Source: JAVVHH01 sp964613945
GTDB lineage: Bacteria; Pseudomonadota; Alphaproteobacteria; Acetobacterales; Acetobacteraceae
DNA: 64,000 nt
Assembly (NCBI GenBank): GCA_964613945.1
Contig: CAZTJC010000002.1
Coordinates: forward strand, 213,837 to 277,836
Direction of reading: 5' to 3'
Both the position numbers and the translations under genes were made by a program. Below, piece after piece: positions 1 to 8,924 of this stretch (positions are counted from its first letter, which is position 1; each line of letters starts with the position of its first letter). Below the pieces are notes generated by a model that saw only the letters and a list, made by a program, of their open reading frames with translations, ran no database searches and had not been told where the DNA came from.

Positions 1-128
1 GTTTCCGCCGCGGCGACGCCGAGATGGACATCAAGTGCCCGGCTATGGAGAACGTTCAAGCCTGCGTCGCCGCGGCGAGCACGCTGATGGACAAGGTCGC
101 TAGCACACAGCAACAGAAGTCTCAGTAG
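1..128 (+). CDS. C-terminal end of an unrecognised protein (partial)
   Basis: An open frame enters from the left edge in frame 3 and ends at TAG 126-128, giving about 41 residues (FRRGDAEMDIKCPAM...QQQKSQ). It has two cysteines and a Gln/Lys/Ser-rich tail, as in the end of a small soluble or exported protein. It converges on the glycosyltransferase gene, whose stop is only 4 bp away. No family is recognised and the fragment is too short for a function. Confidence 0.45.
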   Translation, partial: FRRGDAEMDIKCPAMENVQACVAAASTLMDKVASTQQQKSQ

Positions 129-132
129 GCCC

Positions 133-1329
133 TTACCGCAGGGCCGACAGACAAATCTGCTCGAAGCGCTTGGTGACCACCGGCCAACCAAATCGGCTGG
201 TCACCAAGTCTCGTGCATCCGTCGATAGTCTCGTCTGTAACGCCGGGTCGGCCAGAATGCGGTCGAGGGCGGCGGCGAATGCCTCGGCCGTGTCGGCGGC
301 GAGGTAATTTACCTCGGGCGTGACGTCGAGCCCTTCGACCCCCAGGGCGGTGGACACCACCGGGCAGCCCATGGCCATCGCCTCGAAGACCTTGATCCGC
401 GTGCCGCTGCCGACGCGAAGCGGGATTGCGTAGACATGGCCGCTCTCGACGAACGGGCGGACATCATCGACAAAGCCGGTGAACGTCCAATCGAAGCCGC
501 GCGCGGCTGCCGCCTCGGTCAGCCGCTCCGGCGGGTTTCGTCCGGCGATGATCGCGCGGACCTTGGGCCGTCGCTCCACGAGCTTCGGCCACACCTCATC
601 CATGAGAAACTCGATGCCGTCGATGTTGGATCGCGAGTCCATCGACCCGGTGAATACCACCGTTCCACCCTGCGCCGGCGCTGCGGCCGGCGCGTTAAAT
701 GCGTAGAAGTCGGTATCGACCCCGGTCTCGATCGGTTCGACGCCGCTCAGCCCATACAGCGCCTCGAGCGCCCGCGCATCGCGCTCGGACACCGCGATCA
801 CCTTGTCGCAGCGGGCGATGGCTTCGCCTTCGAAACGGCGCATCTTGCGAGCCTGGTCCTGCCAGACCCGGCGCATCGGACCCTTTGTCACATCGGCATG
901 GCGGGCGAAGATCTCCGCCTCAACGTTATGCGTGAAGATGATGGCCGGGATGTCGAGTTTGGGCGGCAACAGGATCGCTGCATGAGGAAAGTCGACCAGG
1001 ATGGCATCGGCACCCTTGGCGAGTTCGGCCGCCACGACCGCCCGCCCGTGTGTGGAGTCGTCCGTTGCCACCGCGACCGGCACGGCGCCGGCGAGGGCAA
1101 CGACCTTGCGCGGTGTCGACATCGTCGTCTCCGGCCAGGACACGAAGCGGTCGCACAAACGCGCTGTTTCCGCCGCCCAGCGATCGGCGTCCGGTGGTGC
1201 AGGGGATAGCAGCGTGATCTCGAACGCGCCGCCTTTCATGTGGCGAAGCGTGTTGGCGGTACGGATGCGGCCGCCCTGGTCGAGCGGAAACAGGAAGCGG
1301 GGCGAGAGAACCAGGAGCCGCTTGGGCAT
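133..1329 (-). CDS. Glycosyltransferase, GT4 family (GT-B fold)
   Basis: 398 residues. It probably transfers a sugar from a nucleotide donor onto a lipid-linked or polysaccharide acceptor at the cytoplasmic side of the membrane. The N-terminal acceptor domain starts with a Rossmann strand (KRLLVLSPRF) and a GGRIRT loop. The C-terminal donor domain carries VVFTGSMD and the GT4 signature VGSGTRIKVFEAMAMGCPVVS, whose E is the usual nucleotide-sugar contact. It resembles the PEP-CTERM/EpsH-associated sugar transferases. The start ATG overlaps the stop of the upstream sugar dehydrogenase gene by one base (TAATG), so the two are translationally coupled and probably act in one polysaccharide pathway. 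The acceptor is unknown. Confidence 0.82.
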   Translation of the reverse strand: MPKRLLVLSPRFLFPLDQGGRIRTANTLRHMKGGAFEITLLSPAPPDADRWAAETARLCDRFVSWPETTMSTPRKVVALAGAVPVAVATDDSTHGRAVVAAELAKGADAILVDFPHAAILLPPKLDIPAIIFTHNVEAEIFARHADVTKGPMRRVWQDQARKMRRFEGEAIARCDKVIAVSERDARALEALYGLSGVEPIETGVDTDFYAFNAPAAAPAQGGTVVFTGSMDSRSNIDGIEFLMDEVWPKLVERRPKVRAIIAGRNPPERLTEAAAARGFDWTFTGFVDDVRPFVESGHVYAIPLRVGSGTRIKVFEAMAMGCPVVSTALGVEGLDVTPEVNYLAADTAEAFAAALDRILADPALQTRLSTDARDLVTSRFGWPVVTKRFEQICLSALR

Positions 1330-2645
1330 TACCAGCAGAGGCCCTGGTAGGTGATGCCCTTGTGGTCTCGTAGCTCGGCGATGCCGCCGAGATCGAGCAC
1401 ATGCTGACCGTCGAGCGCGGCGAGCAGGGCCGGCCGGTCCGGCTTGGCGACGTGCCCGACCACGACGAGCTTGGCCCCCACGAGTGCATCGGCGGGTTCG
1501 GCAGCGAGGAGGCGCTCGAGATGCGGGATCTCGCGCTCGATGTATGCCCGGTTGCTGCCGGTCAGTCGCGCGATCTGCACCGAACGGTCGAAGATGCTGA
1601 CGTCGTAGCCCTTGCCGATCAGCTTTTCGGCCAGCACCACGAACGGGCTCTCGCGCAGATCGTCTGTACCCTGCTTAAACGCCAGGCCGAACAAAGCCAC
1701 GCGTTGGCGACCATGCTTGGCGATGGCCTCAAACGTCCCTTCGATCAGCGCCTGGTTGCTCGGCATCACGCTCTTCAGGAACGGCGCCGGCACGTGCGCG
1801 TGGTCGGCAAGCGCCAACAGGCTCCGCATATCCTTCGGCAGGCACGACCCACCGAAGGCGAAGCCCGGCGTCAGGTAGGCCGACGAGATGTTCAGCACCC
1901 GATCTTCGCAGAACAACTTATAGGCCGCCCGCGCATCGACGCCGAGCGCGGCAAGAATGGCACCGCCCTCGTTGGCGAAGGCGAGCTTCACCGCATGATA
2001 GGCGTTGGCCAGCATCTTGACCGACTCCGCCACCTTGAACGGCGCGACATGAACGTCCCCGCTAACGCTGCGGTAGATCTCGCGAACGGACGCGGCATCG
2101 TCTCCCGGCGCAGCGCCGATCAACGTGTAGGGCGGCGCCCGGAAATCCTTGACCGAGCTGCCTTCGCGCAGGAACTCCGGATTGGAGTAGTAGCGAAATC
2201 CTTCACCGTGCCGCTTGCCCGAATGACGCTCCAGAGCAGGGATCACCCGGTCCTCGGCGGTGCCGGGAGGCACGGTGGAGCGCATGACCACGACATGCGT
2301 GCCCGGCTTGTCCCGCAGCGCGGTGCCGATGGTGGCGATCACCTCGTCGACGGCATGCAGGCTGACGCTGCCATCCGGCCCGCTCGGCGTCCCCACCGAG
2401 ATGAACGACACGTCGGTGTCCCGTACGGCGCCGACGACATCCATCGTGGCGCGCAGCGTCCCGCGACCGACCGCATCGGCGATCAGGGTGTCGATCTCGT
2501 CCTCGACGATCGGTGACTGGCCACGGGCCAACATGGCGACCTTGTCGGCCGAGACGTCGACCCCGACCACGTCATGCCCGGCCGAAGCGAGACAGCCGCA
2601 CGACACCGCACCGACGTAACCAATGCCAAAAACGGAAATTTTCAT
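1329..2645 (-). CDS. UDP-glucose/GDP-mannose 6-dehydrogenase family protein (AlgD-like)
   Basis: 438 residues, normal length for the family. It oxidises the C6 hydroxyl of a nucleotide sugar to a carboxylate with two NAD+, making UDP-glucuronate or GDP-mannuronate. The N-terminal NAD fold is FGIGYVGAVSCGCLASAGH (residues about 6-24). The central domain is followed by the catalytic cysteine motif FGGSCLPKD. The sequence looks closer to AlgD than to Ugd, for example at SPIVEDEID, but substrate cannot be settled by eye. It is first in a two-gene unit with the GT4 glycosyltransferase, supplying an acidic sugar for an exopolysaccharide. Confidence 0.85.
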   Translation of the reverse strand: MKISVFGIGYVGAVSCGCLASAGHDVVGVDVSADKVAMLARGQSPIVEDEIDTLIADAVGRGTLRATMDVVGAVRDTDVSFISVGTPSGPDGSVSLHAVDEVIATIGTALRDKPGTHVVVMRSTVPPGTAEDRVIPALERHSGKRHGEGFRYYSNPEFLREGSSVKDFRAPPYTLIGAAPGDDAASVREIYRSVSGDVHVAPFKVAESVKMLANAYHAVKLAFANEGGAILAALGVDARAAYKLFCEDRVLNISSAYLTPGFAFGGSCLPKDMRSLLALADHAHVPAPFLKSVMPSNQALIEGTFEAIAKHGRQRVALFGLAFKQGTDDLRESPFVVLAEKLIGKGYDVSIFDRSVQIARLTGSNRAYIEREIPHLERLLAAEPADALVGAKLVVVGHVAKPDRPALLAALDGQHVLDLGGIAELRDHKGITYQGLCW

Positions 2646-2719
2646 GGGCGCGTGCCAAACCTATCCCGAGCGTTTCAACCAGGCCCAGACGTTTGTGCCA
2701 TACAAACGGAAACTTAAAG

Positions 2720-3292
2720 TTAAGGCACCGCGTCGGTCATGGGAACGAGTGACCACGAGTCATCATGAATATTTGGCTCGCAGAAAAATGGCGTGCCGTT
2801 GGCGAGCCGAACCCCTGGCTCGAGCCCCATGGCGGAGCGCAATGCCCGAAACACCGCGCCATGCGCGACGATCAGCACCGGTGACTCCAGCGTCAGCGCA
2901 CGATTGACGGCTGCCACCGTCCGGGTCCGCAGATCGGCGAACGATTCGCCACCGGCCGGGGTGTATTTTTCCGCCACCCAATCGTTGAACCAGTCCGCCA
3001 GCATCGGCTGGGCCTCGTGATCGCCGAACGAGACCTCCTGCAATTCCGGATCGAACTGGATCGGCCGCCCGATCACCGCGGCGGCGGCCTCGGCCGTTGC
3101 CTTGGCGCGAACCAGCGGCGAGGCGACGATCGTCCGAATACCGCGATGGAACAGCAACTTGGCCGCGGCATCCGCCTGCGCCAGCCCGATCGCGTTGAGC
3201 GGGATGTCGGTCCGTCCCTGCGCCAGGTTCTGCGCGTTCCAGTCGGTCTGGCCATGACGCAAGTACCAGAATGCTTGCCGGGTCAGCTTCAT
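2720..3292 (-). CDS. Histidine phosphatase family protein (phosphoglycerate-mutase-like)
   Basis: 190 residues from ATG 3292; longer in-frame extensions are not family-like. The N-terminal RHGQTDWN holds the phosphorylated histidine. Other conserved parts are ASPLVRAKATAEA, the acidic E in LQEVSFGDHE, and the second catalytic histidine in IVAHGAVFRALR. These enzymes remove phosphate from small metabolites or phosphosugars, and the substrate cannot be deduced here. The gene lies 13 bp downstream of prs on the same strand, so the two probably form one transcript. Confidence 0.85.
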   Translation of the reverse strand: MKLTRQAFWYLRHGQTDWNAQNLAQGRTDIPLNAIGLAQADAAAKLLFHRGIRTIVASPLVRAKATAEAAAAVIGRPIQFDPELQEVSFGDHEAQPMLADWFNDWVAEKYTPAGGESFADLRTRTVAAVNRALTLESPVLIVAHGAVFRALRSAMGLEPGVRLANGTPFFCEPNIHDDSWSLVPMTDAVP

Positions 3293-3305
3293 GGTGGTGC
3301 TCCGA

Positions 3306-4238
3306 TCAATCAAACAACGAGCTGACCGAGGTCTCGTCGGAGATGCGCTGCATCGCCTCGGCCAGGATCGGTGCAATCGTCAACACGCGGATCGTCGACG
3401 CGTCGCGCGCGCTGTCGGTCGGCATGATGCTGTCGGTCATCGTCAGGCTTGTGATGGACGAGGACTCGATCTTCGGCACCGCCTGACCCGAGAGCACGCC
3501 ATGAGTGACGTAGATGTCGACCGACGATGCACCATGCGCCATCAGCGCATTGGCCGCGTTGACCAGGGTACCGCCGCTATCGACGATGTCGTCGATCAGG
3601 ACGCAGGCCTTGCCGCGGACGTCGCCGATGACGTTCATCACTTCGGAAACGCCGGCCCGCTCGCGCCGCTTGTCGATGATCGCGAGGTCGACGTTCAGAC
3701 GGGAGGCGATGGTGCGCGCCCGGGCCACACCGCCGACGTCGGGCGAGACGATCATCAGGTCGCGGTTACCCAGGCGGTCGTGGATGTCGCGGCTGAACAA
3801 CGGTTCGGCGTAGAGATTGTCGACCGGGATGTCGAAGAAGCCTTGGATCTGCCCGGAGTGCAGGTCCATCGTCAGCACCCGGTTTGCGCCGGCTTCCGTG
3901 ATGAGGTTGGCCACCAGCTTGGCGCTGATCGGGGTACGCGGGCCGACTTTACGGTCCTGCCTGGCATAGCCGAAATACGGGATCACGGCGGTGATGCGCC
4001 GGGCCGAAGCCCGACGCAAGGCGTCGAGAGTGATGAGCAATTCCATGAGGTTGTCGTTGGCGGGGAACGACGTGCTCTGGATGACGAAAACGTCCTCGCC
4101 GCGGACGTTTTCGTGGATCTCGACAAACACCTCGTTGTCGGAGAAACGGCGGATCGACGCGTTGGCCAGCGGAAGGCCGAGCACTTTGCCGACCGCCTCC
4201 GCCAGTGGGCGGTTGCTGTTGCAGGCAACGATCTTCAT
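3306..4238 (-). CDS. prs: Ribose-phosphate pyrophosphokinase
   Basis: 310 residues, the standard size. It makes PRPP from ribose 5-phosphate and ATP for purine, pyrimidine, histidine, tryptophan and NAD synthesis in the cytoplasm. The ATP-binding flexible loop PYFGYARQDRK, the metal-site TMDLHSGQIQGFF and the PRPP-binding loop VLIDDIVDSGGT are all present. The start ATG at 4238 is preceded by a purine-rich stretch (AAGGAAG). It heads a short unit with the histidine phosphatase gene. Nothing unusual was seen. Confidence 0.96.
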   Translation of the reverse strand: MKIVACNSNRPLAEAVGKVLGLPLANASIRRFSDNEVFVEIHENVRGEDVFVIQSTSFPANDNLMELLITLDALRRASARRITAVIPYFGYARQDRKVGPRTPISAKLVANLITEAGANRVLTMDLHSGQIQGFFDIPVDNLYAEPLFSRDIHDRLGNRDLMIVSPDVGGVARARTIASRLNVDLAIIDKRRERAGVSEVMNVIGDVRGKACVLIDDIVDSGGTLVNAANALMAHGASSVDIYVTHGVLSGQAVPKIESSSITSLTMTDSIMPTDSARDASTIRVLTIAPILAEAMQRISDETSVSSLFD

Positions 4239-4316
4239 GGATGTAGTCTTCCTTAGTCGCTGCGCGGACTGGCTGGCCGGGGTGTAGCAACCCGGTCTGT
4301 CAATGTCACCCCAACG

Positions 4317-5198
4317 TCACTTTTTAGCGGTCGTCTCGGCACCGACGCGCGGGCCCGCCGCGTTGAACAGCACGTCCTTGATGCCGCCCGCCGCCTGATC
4401 GGCCGCCACCACTGCGACGTCGCCCCAATAATGATCGAGCGATCCGCCGGGAACCTCGTTCAACTGCACGACCCGGCCCCGCTCGCCGCGCGAATCGTCC
4501 ACGATCCACTGAAGTTCCACCTTCAACTGCCCGCCTGAACCCGGCGCCGTCCGTATCTCCCCGCGCAAGCGGTAGTCGGCGCCCGTCGCCGTGTCCTGGA
4601 CCGTGATGCCGTAATTGGCCAGCTTCAGCTTGATCTGCGCGCCTAGGCTGCTGTTGCCGTCGCCCGGCGCGCCGGTGATGCCGGCCACATAGACGCGTGC
4701 CGGCCGGTTCTGCAGGCTCGTCGGATCCGCATGCAGCCGGGCTGCCTGAATGCGGGTGAGTAGCGCGTCGATCCCGGGTGCCGCCTGGGCCGCAGCCGTC
4801 TGCAACACCGGGCCGTCGGCTGCGGCCCAGGCGGAGGCGGCCACGGGCGCTCCCTGGCTCGTGCCCTGTGACGTGCCGGTCGCGTCGAGCACGTCATAGG
4901 ACGGGATAACGTCCTGCCCGCGCATGGTGGCGGACAGCAGGAGGCTCCAGTCGCCTTTCTGCGCCGGGCCAAATCTCGCGGGCAACGCGATGTCGGCCAG
5001 CGCGGTGGCTGTGGACTTTGCCCATAACTGGCTGCCGGCATCGGTCAGCAGCGATTGTGCCGGCGCCGGGACGGCCAGCCGGGCAGGGGGTGGCGCCGTG
5101 AGCAAGGCACCTTCCCGACCAGGATTGCCGAAGAATGGCTGCGGCAGCGCGCCGCAGCCAGCGAGCAGAAGAAGGATGACGAGCAGGAGGGCGCGCAT
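4317..5198 (-). CDS. Outer-membrane-type lipoprotein of unknown function
   Basis: 293 residues from ATG 5198. The N-terminus is a clear lipoprotein signal: MRALLLVILLLLAGCG, with the lipobox LAGC at residues 12-15. The mature part is alanine- and proline-rich and has a recurring pattern of strands; the C-terminal half (YRLRGEIRTAP, KVELQWIVDD) looks like a small alpha/beta domain. No enzyme motif is seen. It follows pgeF on the same strand with a 31 bp gap, suggesting co-transcription. Function unknown. Confidence 0.7.
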   Translation of the reverse strand: MRALLLVILLLLAGCGALPQPFFGNPGREGALLTAPPPARLAVPAPAQSLLTDAGSQLWAKSTATALADIALPARFGPAQKGDWSLLLSATMRGQDVIPSYDVLDATGTSQGTSQGAPVAASAWAAADGPVLQTAAAQAAPGIDALLTRIQAARLHADPTSLQNRPARVYVAGITGAPGDGNSSLGAQIKLKLANYGITVQDTATGADYRLRGEIRTAPGSGGQLKVELQWIVDDSRGERGRVVQLNEVPGGSLDHYWGDVAVVAADQAAGGIKDVLFNAAGPRVGAETTAKK

Positions 5199-5229
5199 GA
5201 CGGGGCGGGCTATAGCACGATCGCCGCGT

Positions 5230-5979
5230 CTAGCGCGGCTTAAGCACGATCGCGCTGATCTGGTGGCCGATCGGCCCGCTTGCCTCGAGCGTGCGGCGGC
5301 GATGGCTGAAGAAGCGGTCCGGCTCGGCGGCAGTGTCGGCGTCGATCGTGTCGACGCTGGCCAGGCCGGCGAGACGCGCGGCGCAGTAGCCGGCGAGGTC
5401 GAACTGCCAGTGTTCGGGCCGTCCGTCGGCGAAGAAGCGGGCGTCGGCCGGGTCGCGGGCCAGGACGGCATCGCGGAGGTCGGCGCGGACTTCATAGCTC
5501 GGTTGCCGGATCGAGGGGCCGATGGCGGCAACGATCCGGGTCGCGCCCAGCGCCCGCATGGCGTCGACCGTCGCTTCCAGCACCCCGGCCAGCGCGCCGC
5601 GCCAGCCCGCATGAACGGCGCCGACGACACCGGCCTCCGCGTCGGCCAGCAGCACGGGGGTGCAATCCGCGGTGATGACGCCCAGCGCGATGCCGGGCTG
5701 GGCGGTGACCAGCGCGTCGGCGCGGGGACCATGGCCCGCCGGCCATGGATCGGTGACGGTGGCCACGTCGATGCCGTGTACCTGGGTCGCGCCCAGCAGG
5801 TGCGTCGCCCCGAGCCAGTCGGCGACGGCGGCACGGTTGGCGGCGACATGGGCCGGGTCGTCGGCACTGGAAAGGCTGCAGTTGAGGCTGGCGAACGGCC
5901 CGAGGCTGACGCCGCCGCGCCGGGTGAAGAAGCCGTGGCGAACGGGGAGGGCTGGGCTTTGAAGGCTATCTGGCGTCAT
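5230..5979 (-). CDS. pgeF: Peptidoglycan editing factor / polyphenol oxidase family protein (YfiH-like)
   Basis: 249 residues. The family (formerly laccase-domain or DUF152) includes PgeF, which removes misincorporated L-serine from UDP-MurNAc precursors; some members were described as multicopper oxidases or purine nucleosidases. Conserved metal-site segments are present: NCSLSSADDPAHV near residue 33, the ITADCTPVLLAD cysteine-aspartate motif, and GAVHAGWRGALAGV. It sits 1 bp after the midA-like methyltransferase gene and upstream of a lipoprotein gene, in the lgt-midA-pgeF order that I recall as common in alphaproteobacteria. Confidence 0.88.
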   Translation of the reverse strand: MTPDSLQSPALPVRHGFFTRRGGVSLGPFASLNCSLSSADDPAHVAANRAAVADWLGATHLLGATQVHGIDVATVTDPWPAGHGPRADALVTAQPGIALGVITADCTPVLLADAEAGVVGAVHAGWRGALAGVLEATVDAMRALGATRIVAAIGPSIRQPSYEVRADLRDAVLARDPADARFFADGRPEHWQFDLAGYCAARLAGLASVDTIDADTAAEPDRFFSHRRRTLEASGPIGHQISAIVLKPR

Positions 5980-5980
5980 G

Positions 5981-6952
5981 TCATGTCTCGGCTGTGAACC
6001 CGGCCGGGATCGGCAGGCTGGAATGAGTCAGTGCCATCGCCTTAAATAGCCGGCCCATGTGGACCGGCTCGGACAGGCGATCGGCAGCGGCGAGCAGGGC
6101 GCCGGCGCGGGCAGGCTGCTGTTGTTGCGCCAGGCGATAGGAACGTTGATGCAGGCCGAGCCGGGCCAGGAAGATGCCTTGCGGGATCGGCCCATGCACG
6201 GCCGCGCCGCACGCTGCCGCCACGCCGGCAAGGGCGGCGAAGTCGACATGCGCGGTGAGGTCGGCCTTGCCGGGGGTGGCAAGCGGGTCGGCTGGGCGAG
6301 CGTTGCGGATCGCCTGCAGCGTATCACCGCCACCTTCCGCGGCGCCGTAGTCGAGGCAGATGGCCGCGCCGCCATCCGATGCGATGCGGGCGGCAATGGC
6401 GGCCATCATCGATTCGCCCACTTCGCTGGTCTCGCGCACGGTACCTTCCGGTGCTTCGTCGAGCAGTGGCGCACCGGGCCGTTCGACAAACCGGCCGCCA
6501 CCGACCCAGCGCTCGGCCCAGCCTGTCCCGCGCCGGACGAACTGGCGGATGGGCAGCGCGTCAAAGAACTCGTTGGCCAGCAGGATCAGCGGTCCCGGCG
6601 GCAGCGAGGCCACGCCGTCGTGCCAGGTCGCAGCCAGGCGGTCTGCCTGAATGGCGCGCAGCCGCGGCGAGGTCTCCACCAGATGCAACGAGATGGCTGC
6701 CGCGAAATCCGGCGAGACGGCGCGGACCGTGCGCAGCGCATCCTGCATCAGCGTGCCGCGGCCGGGCCCGAGCTCGGTGAGGATCACCCGGGCCGGCCGG
6801 CCCATCGCCTCCCATTGAACCGCGGCCCAGGCACCCAGCAACTCGCCGAACACCTGGGAGATCTCGGGCGCCGTCGTGAAATCGCGAAACGGATCGTGCG
6901 TCGAGTAGTAGAGCGTGTTGCAACGCCCCATGAACGCGTCGAGCCGCTCCAT
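5981..6952 (-). CDS. SAM-dependent methyltransferase, MidA/NDUFAF7 family
   Basis: 323 residues. The eukaryotic relative NDUFAF7 methylates an arginine of complex I subunit NDUFS2; the bacterial role is presumed similar. The family signature DFTTAPEISQVFGEL is near residue 24, followed by the SAM-binding ELGPGRGTLMQD and LLANEFFDALPIRQ. The N-terminus appears about 20 residues shorter than usual: reading upstream of ATG 6952 in frame gives no ATG, GTG or TTG start. It begins 7 bp after lgt and is followed 1 bp later by pgeF, so the three probably share a transcript. Confidence 0.85.
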   Translation of the reverse strand: MERLDAFMGRCNTLYYSTHDPFRDFTTAPEISQVFGELLGAWAAVQWEAMGRPARVILTELGPGRGTLMQDALRTVRAVSPDFAAAISLHLVETSPRLRAIQADRLAATWHDGVASLPPGPLILLANEFFDALPIRQFVRRGTGWAERWVGGGRFVERPGAPLLDEAPEGTVRETSEVGESMMAAIAARIASDGGAAICLDYGAAEGGGDTLQAIRNARPADPLATPGKADLTAHVDFAALAGVAAACGAAVHGPIPQGIFLARLGLHQRSYRLAQQQQPARAGALLAAADRLSEPVHMGRLFKAMALTHSSLPIPAGFTAET

Positions 6953-6959
6953 ACCGTGG

Positions 6960-7808
6960 CTAGCGAGCGGGTGCCGAACGGCGACGACCCGGCGGTGGGG
7001 CCGGCACGTAGGAAGGGTGCGGCTTGGCGCGGACGATCAGATACAGCCCGGCCAGGATCATCGGCACGCTCAGTACCTGGCCCATGGTGAGGCCCTCCCA
7101 CAGGAAACCAAGAAATGCGTCGGGCTCGCGGAACATCTCGCCGATGATGCGGGCGCACCCGTAGCCGATCAGGAACACGCCGGTCAGCGTGCCGAAGCGG
7201 GCGCGGACGCCGGGTCGCTGGACGAGGATGAGCATGATGGTGAGCAGAACGAAGCCCTCCATGAACGCCTCGTACAGCTGGCTCGGATGCACCGGGACGG
7301 AGAGCGGTGTCGGCTGCATCGCCCAGGGCAGCCAATCCGGCGCCTCCCGGCCCCAGAGTTCGCCGTTGATGAAGTTGGCGATTCGCCCGATTCCGAGGCC
7401 CATCGGCACGATGGCTGCGATACGGTCGGAGAAGCCCAGCAGGGGGATGCCGTGTTTGCGGCAGAACAACACCAGGGCGATCGTCACGCCCAGCGCGCCA
7501 CCATGGAAGCTCATGCCGCCTTGCCAGACCATCAGCGCATCGAGGGGATGCGCGAGATAATGGCTGGGCTGGTAGAATAAGATGTAGCCGAAGCGTCCGC
7601 CGAGCACGACGCCGAGCGTTGCCCAGGTCAGGAAGTCGTCCACCTGCGTCTCGGTGGCGACCTGCGGTGACAATTTCGCGAAACGGCGCACGATCAGCCA
7701 GCCCAGGACGAGCGAGACGATATAGGCCAGTGCATACCACCGGATCGCCAACGGCCCGACGTGGACGAGCACGGGATCGAAACCGGGATAGAGAAGGACG
7801 GGAATCAT
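6960..7808 (-). CDS. lgt: Prolipoprotein diacylglyceryl transferase
   Basis: 282 residues from ATG 7808. The integral inner-membrane enzyme transfers diacylglycerol from phosphatidylglycerol to the lipobox cysteine of prolipoproteins, the first step of lipoprotein maturation. Conserved signatures are seen in order: YALAYIVSLVLGW, LGGRFGYILFY, GGMSFHGGALGV (the catalytic His region), GRIANFINGELWGR (Lgt signature) and HPSQLYEAFMEG. About seven hydrophobic segments are visible. The upstream in-frame extension is antisense to ubiK and is not coding. It heads the lgt-midA-pgeF-lipoprotein run. Confidence 0.95.
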   Translation of the reverse strand: MIPVLLYPGFDPVLVHVGPLAIRWYALAYIVSLVLGWLIVRRFAKLSPQVATETQVDDFLTWATLGVVLGGRFGYILFYQPSHYLAHPLDALMVWQGGMSFHGGALGVTIALVLFCRKHGIPLLGFSDRIAAIVPMGLGIGRIANFINGELWGREAPDWLPWAMQPTPLSVPVHPSQLYEAFMEGFVLLTIMLILVQRPGVRARFGTLTGVFLIGYGCARIIGEMFREPDAFLGFLWEGLTMGQVLSVPMILAGLYLIVRAKPHPSYVPAPPPGRRRSAPAR

Positions 7809-7913
7809 GGGGCTGCGGTCAATCCGGAATGCTCGATTCCACTTATAGGAGCGCGGGACGGGCTGACATAGTGCTTGAGCAATTCCATTTATACGGCTCG
7901 ATAGGAGAGCAGC

Positions 7914-8276
7914 ATGACCGAGCGGCCCAAATTCTTCGACGACCTCGCCGGTGTGGCCGGCGGCGCCATGTCGGCCCTGGCCGGACTGCGCGAGGAAGCC
8001 GAGAGCACGATGAAGGCGCGGGCGGAGGAGATGATCCGCAAGCTCGACCTGGTGCGGCGCGAGGATCTCGAGGCAGTGCAGGAGATGGCGGCCAATGCGC
8101 GGGCGGCGCAGGCGGCATTGGAGATACGTTTGACCGTGATGGAAGCCAAGCTGACGGCAGCGCTTGCGATGAACGCCAGCCCACCATCGGCGGCACCCGC
8201 ACCGGCCCCGATCTTGCCAGCCGATCCCATTCCGCCGCGGCCCGGTGACGACGCGGCCGAGGGCTCGCCTTCCTGA
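7914..8276 (+). CDS. ubiK: Ubiquinone biosynthesis accessory factor UbiK family (YqiC/BMFP)
   Basis: 120 residues. UbiK helps the aerobic hydroxylation steps of ubiquinone synthesis in enterobacteria; the Brucella relative is a membrane-fusogenic coiled-coil protein. Typical features are the N-terminal amphipathic helix (FDDLAGVAGGAMSALAGLREE) and the central coiled coil with the family signature RREDLEAVQEMAANAR, followed by a Pro/Ala-rich tail. AGGAGA lies just before ATG 7914. It is divergent from lgt. A COQ9-like gene lies about 1.5 kb downstream, which may reflect a shared link to quinone metabolism. Confidence 0.85.
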   Translation: MTERPKFFDDLAGVAGGAMSALAGLREEAESTMKARAEEMIRKLDLVRREDLEAVQEMAANARAAQAALEIRLTVMEAKLTAALAMNASPPSAAPAPAPILPADPIPPRPGDDAAEGSPS

Positions 8277-8361
8277 CCACACCGGTCGATGGTGAAATGC
8301 CGTGACTTGCTGCGGTAGCGAATGGGCCGTTACTCTGGCAGGATGACGAGTCGCGGCCAGA

Positions 8362-8389
8362 CCGGGCGCTAGACTGCCCGGCCCGTTTT
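8362..8389 (+). terminator. Weak candidate terminator after ubiK
   Basis: An inverted repeat CCGGGC (8362-8367) and GCCCGG (8376-8381) with an 8-base loop is followed by CCCG and four T. It lies between ubiK and the ybjN-type gene. The stem is short and the T-run weak and displaced, so this is only a candidate. Confidence 0.35.
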
Positions 8390-8423
8390 ACTTCGGCCTG
8401 CCTTTATTTCAGGGAGACCTTGC

Positions 8424-8924
8424 ATGTCTGCAACCACCTACGCCGCCGAGAACGCGGCGAACCCCCTGGACATCGTCGAACAGCTCGTCAGCGCCAACGA
8501 GTGGGTGTTTGATCGTCGCACCGAGTCCGAGATGGCGGCCGAGGCGCCGGGCAAGTGGTGCGATTACGGGCTGCATTTCTGCTGGTCGCAGGAGATCAGC
8601 GCCATGCATTTCACGTGCGCGTTTGACCTCAAAGTGCCGGAAAAGCGGCGCACGGCGCTTTACGAGTTGCTGGCGCTGGCCAACGAGCGCCTGTGGATCG
8701 GGCATTTCGGCATGGATAGCGATGACGGCATGCCGTTGTTCCGGCATTCCGTGCTGTTGCGCGGTGCGCCCGGCGCGTCCGCCGAAAGCCTCGAAGACAT
8801 GGTCGACATCGCGATCACCGAGTGCGAGCGCTTCTATCCGGCCTTCCAGTTCGTGCTCTGGGGTGGCAAAGCCCCGGCCGAAGCGCTGCAGGCGGCCATG
8901 CTGGAGTGCGTAGGCGAGGCATGA
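8424..8924 (+). CDS. YbjN domain-containing protein (sensory-transduction-like)
   Basis: 166 residues, cytoplasmic. The YbjN fold resembles type III secretion chaperones. Enterobacterial YbjN affects motility and stress phenotypes, but the biochemistry is unclear. The fold's pattern is visible: NPLDIVEQLVSANEWVFDR, the beta strands around MHFTCAFDLKVP, and KRRTALYELLALANERLWIGHF. GGGAGA is upstream of the start. The stop overlaps proC by 4 bp (ATGA), so the two are translationally coupled. Confidence 0.85.
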   Translation: MSATTYAAENAANPLDIVEQLVSANEWVFDRRTESEMAAEAPGKWCDYGLHFCWSQEISAMHFTCAFDLKVPEKRRTALYELLALANERLWIGHFGMDSDDGMPLFRHSVLLRGAPGASAESLEDMVDIAITECERFYPAFQFVLWGGKAPAEALQAAMLECVGEA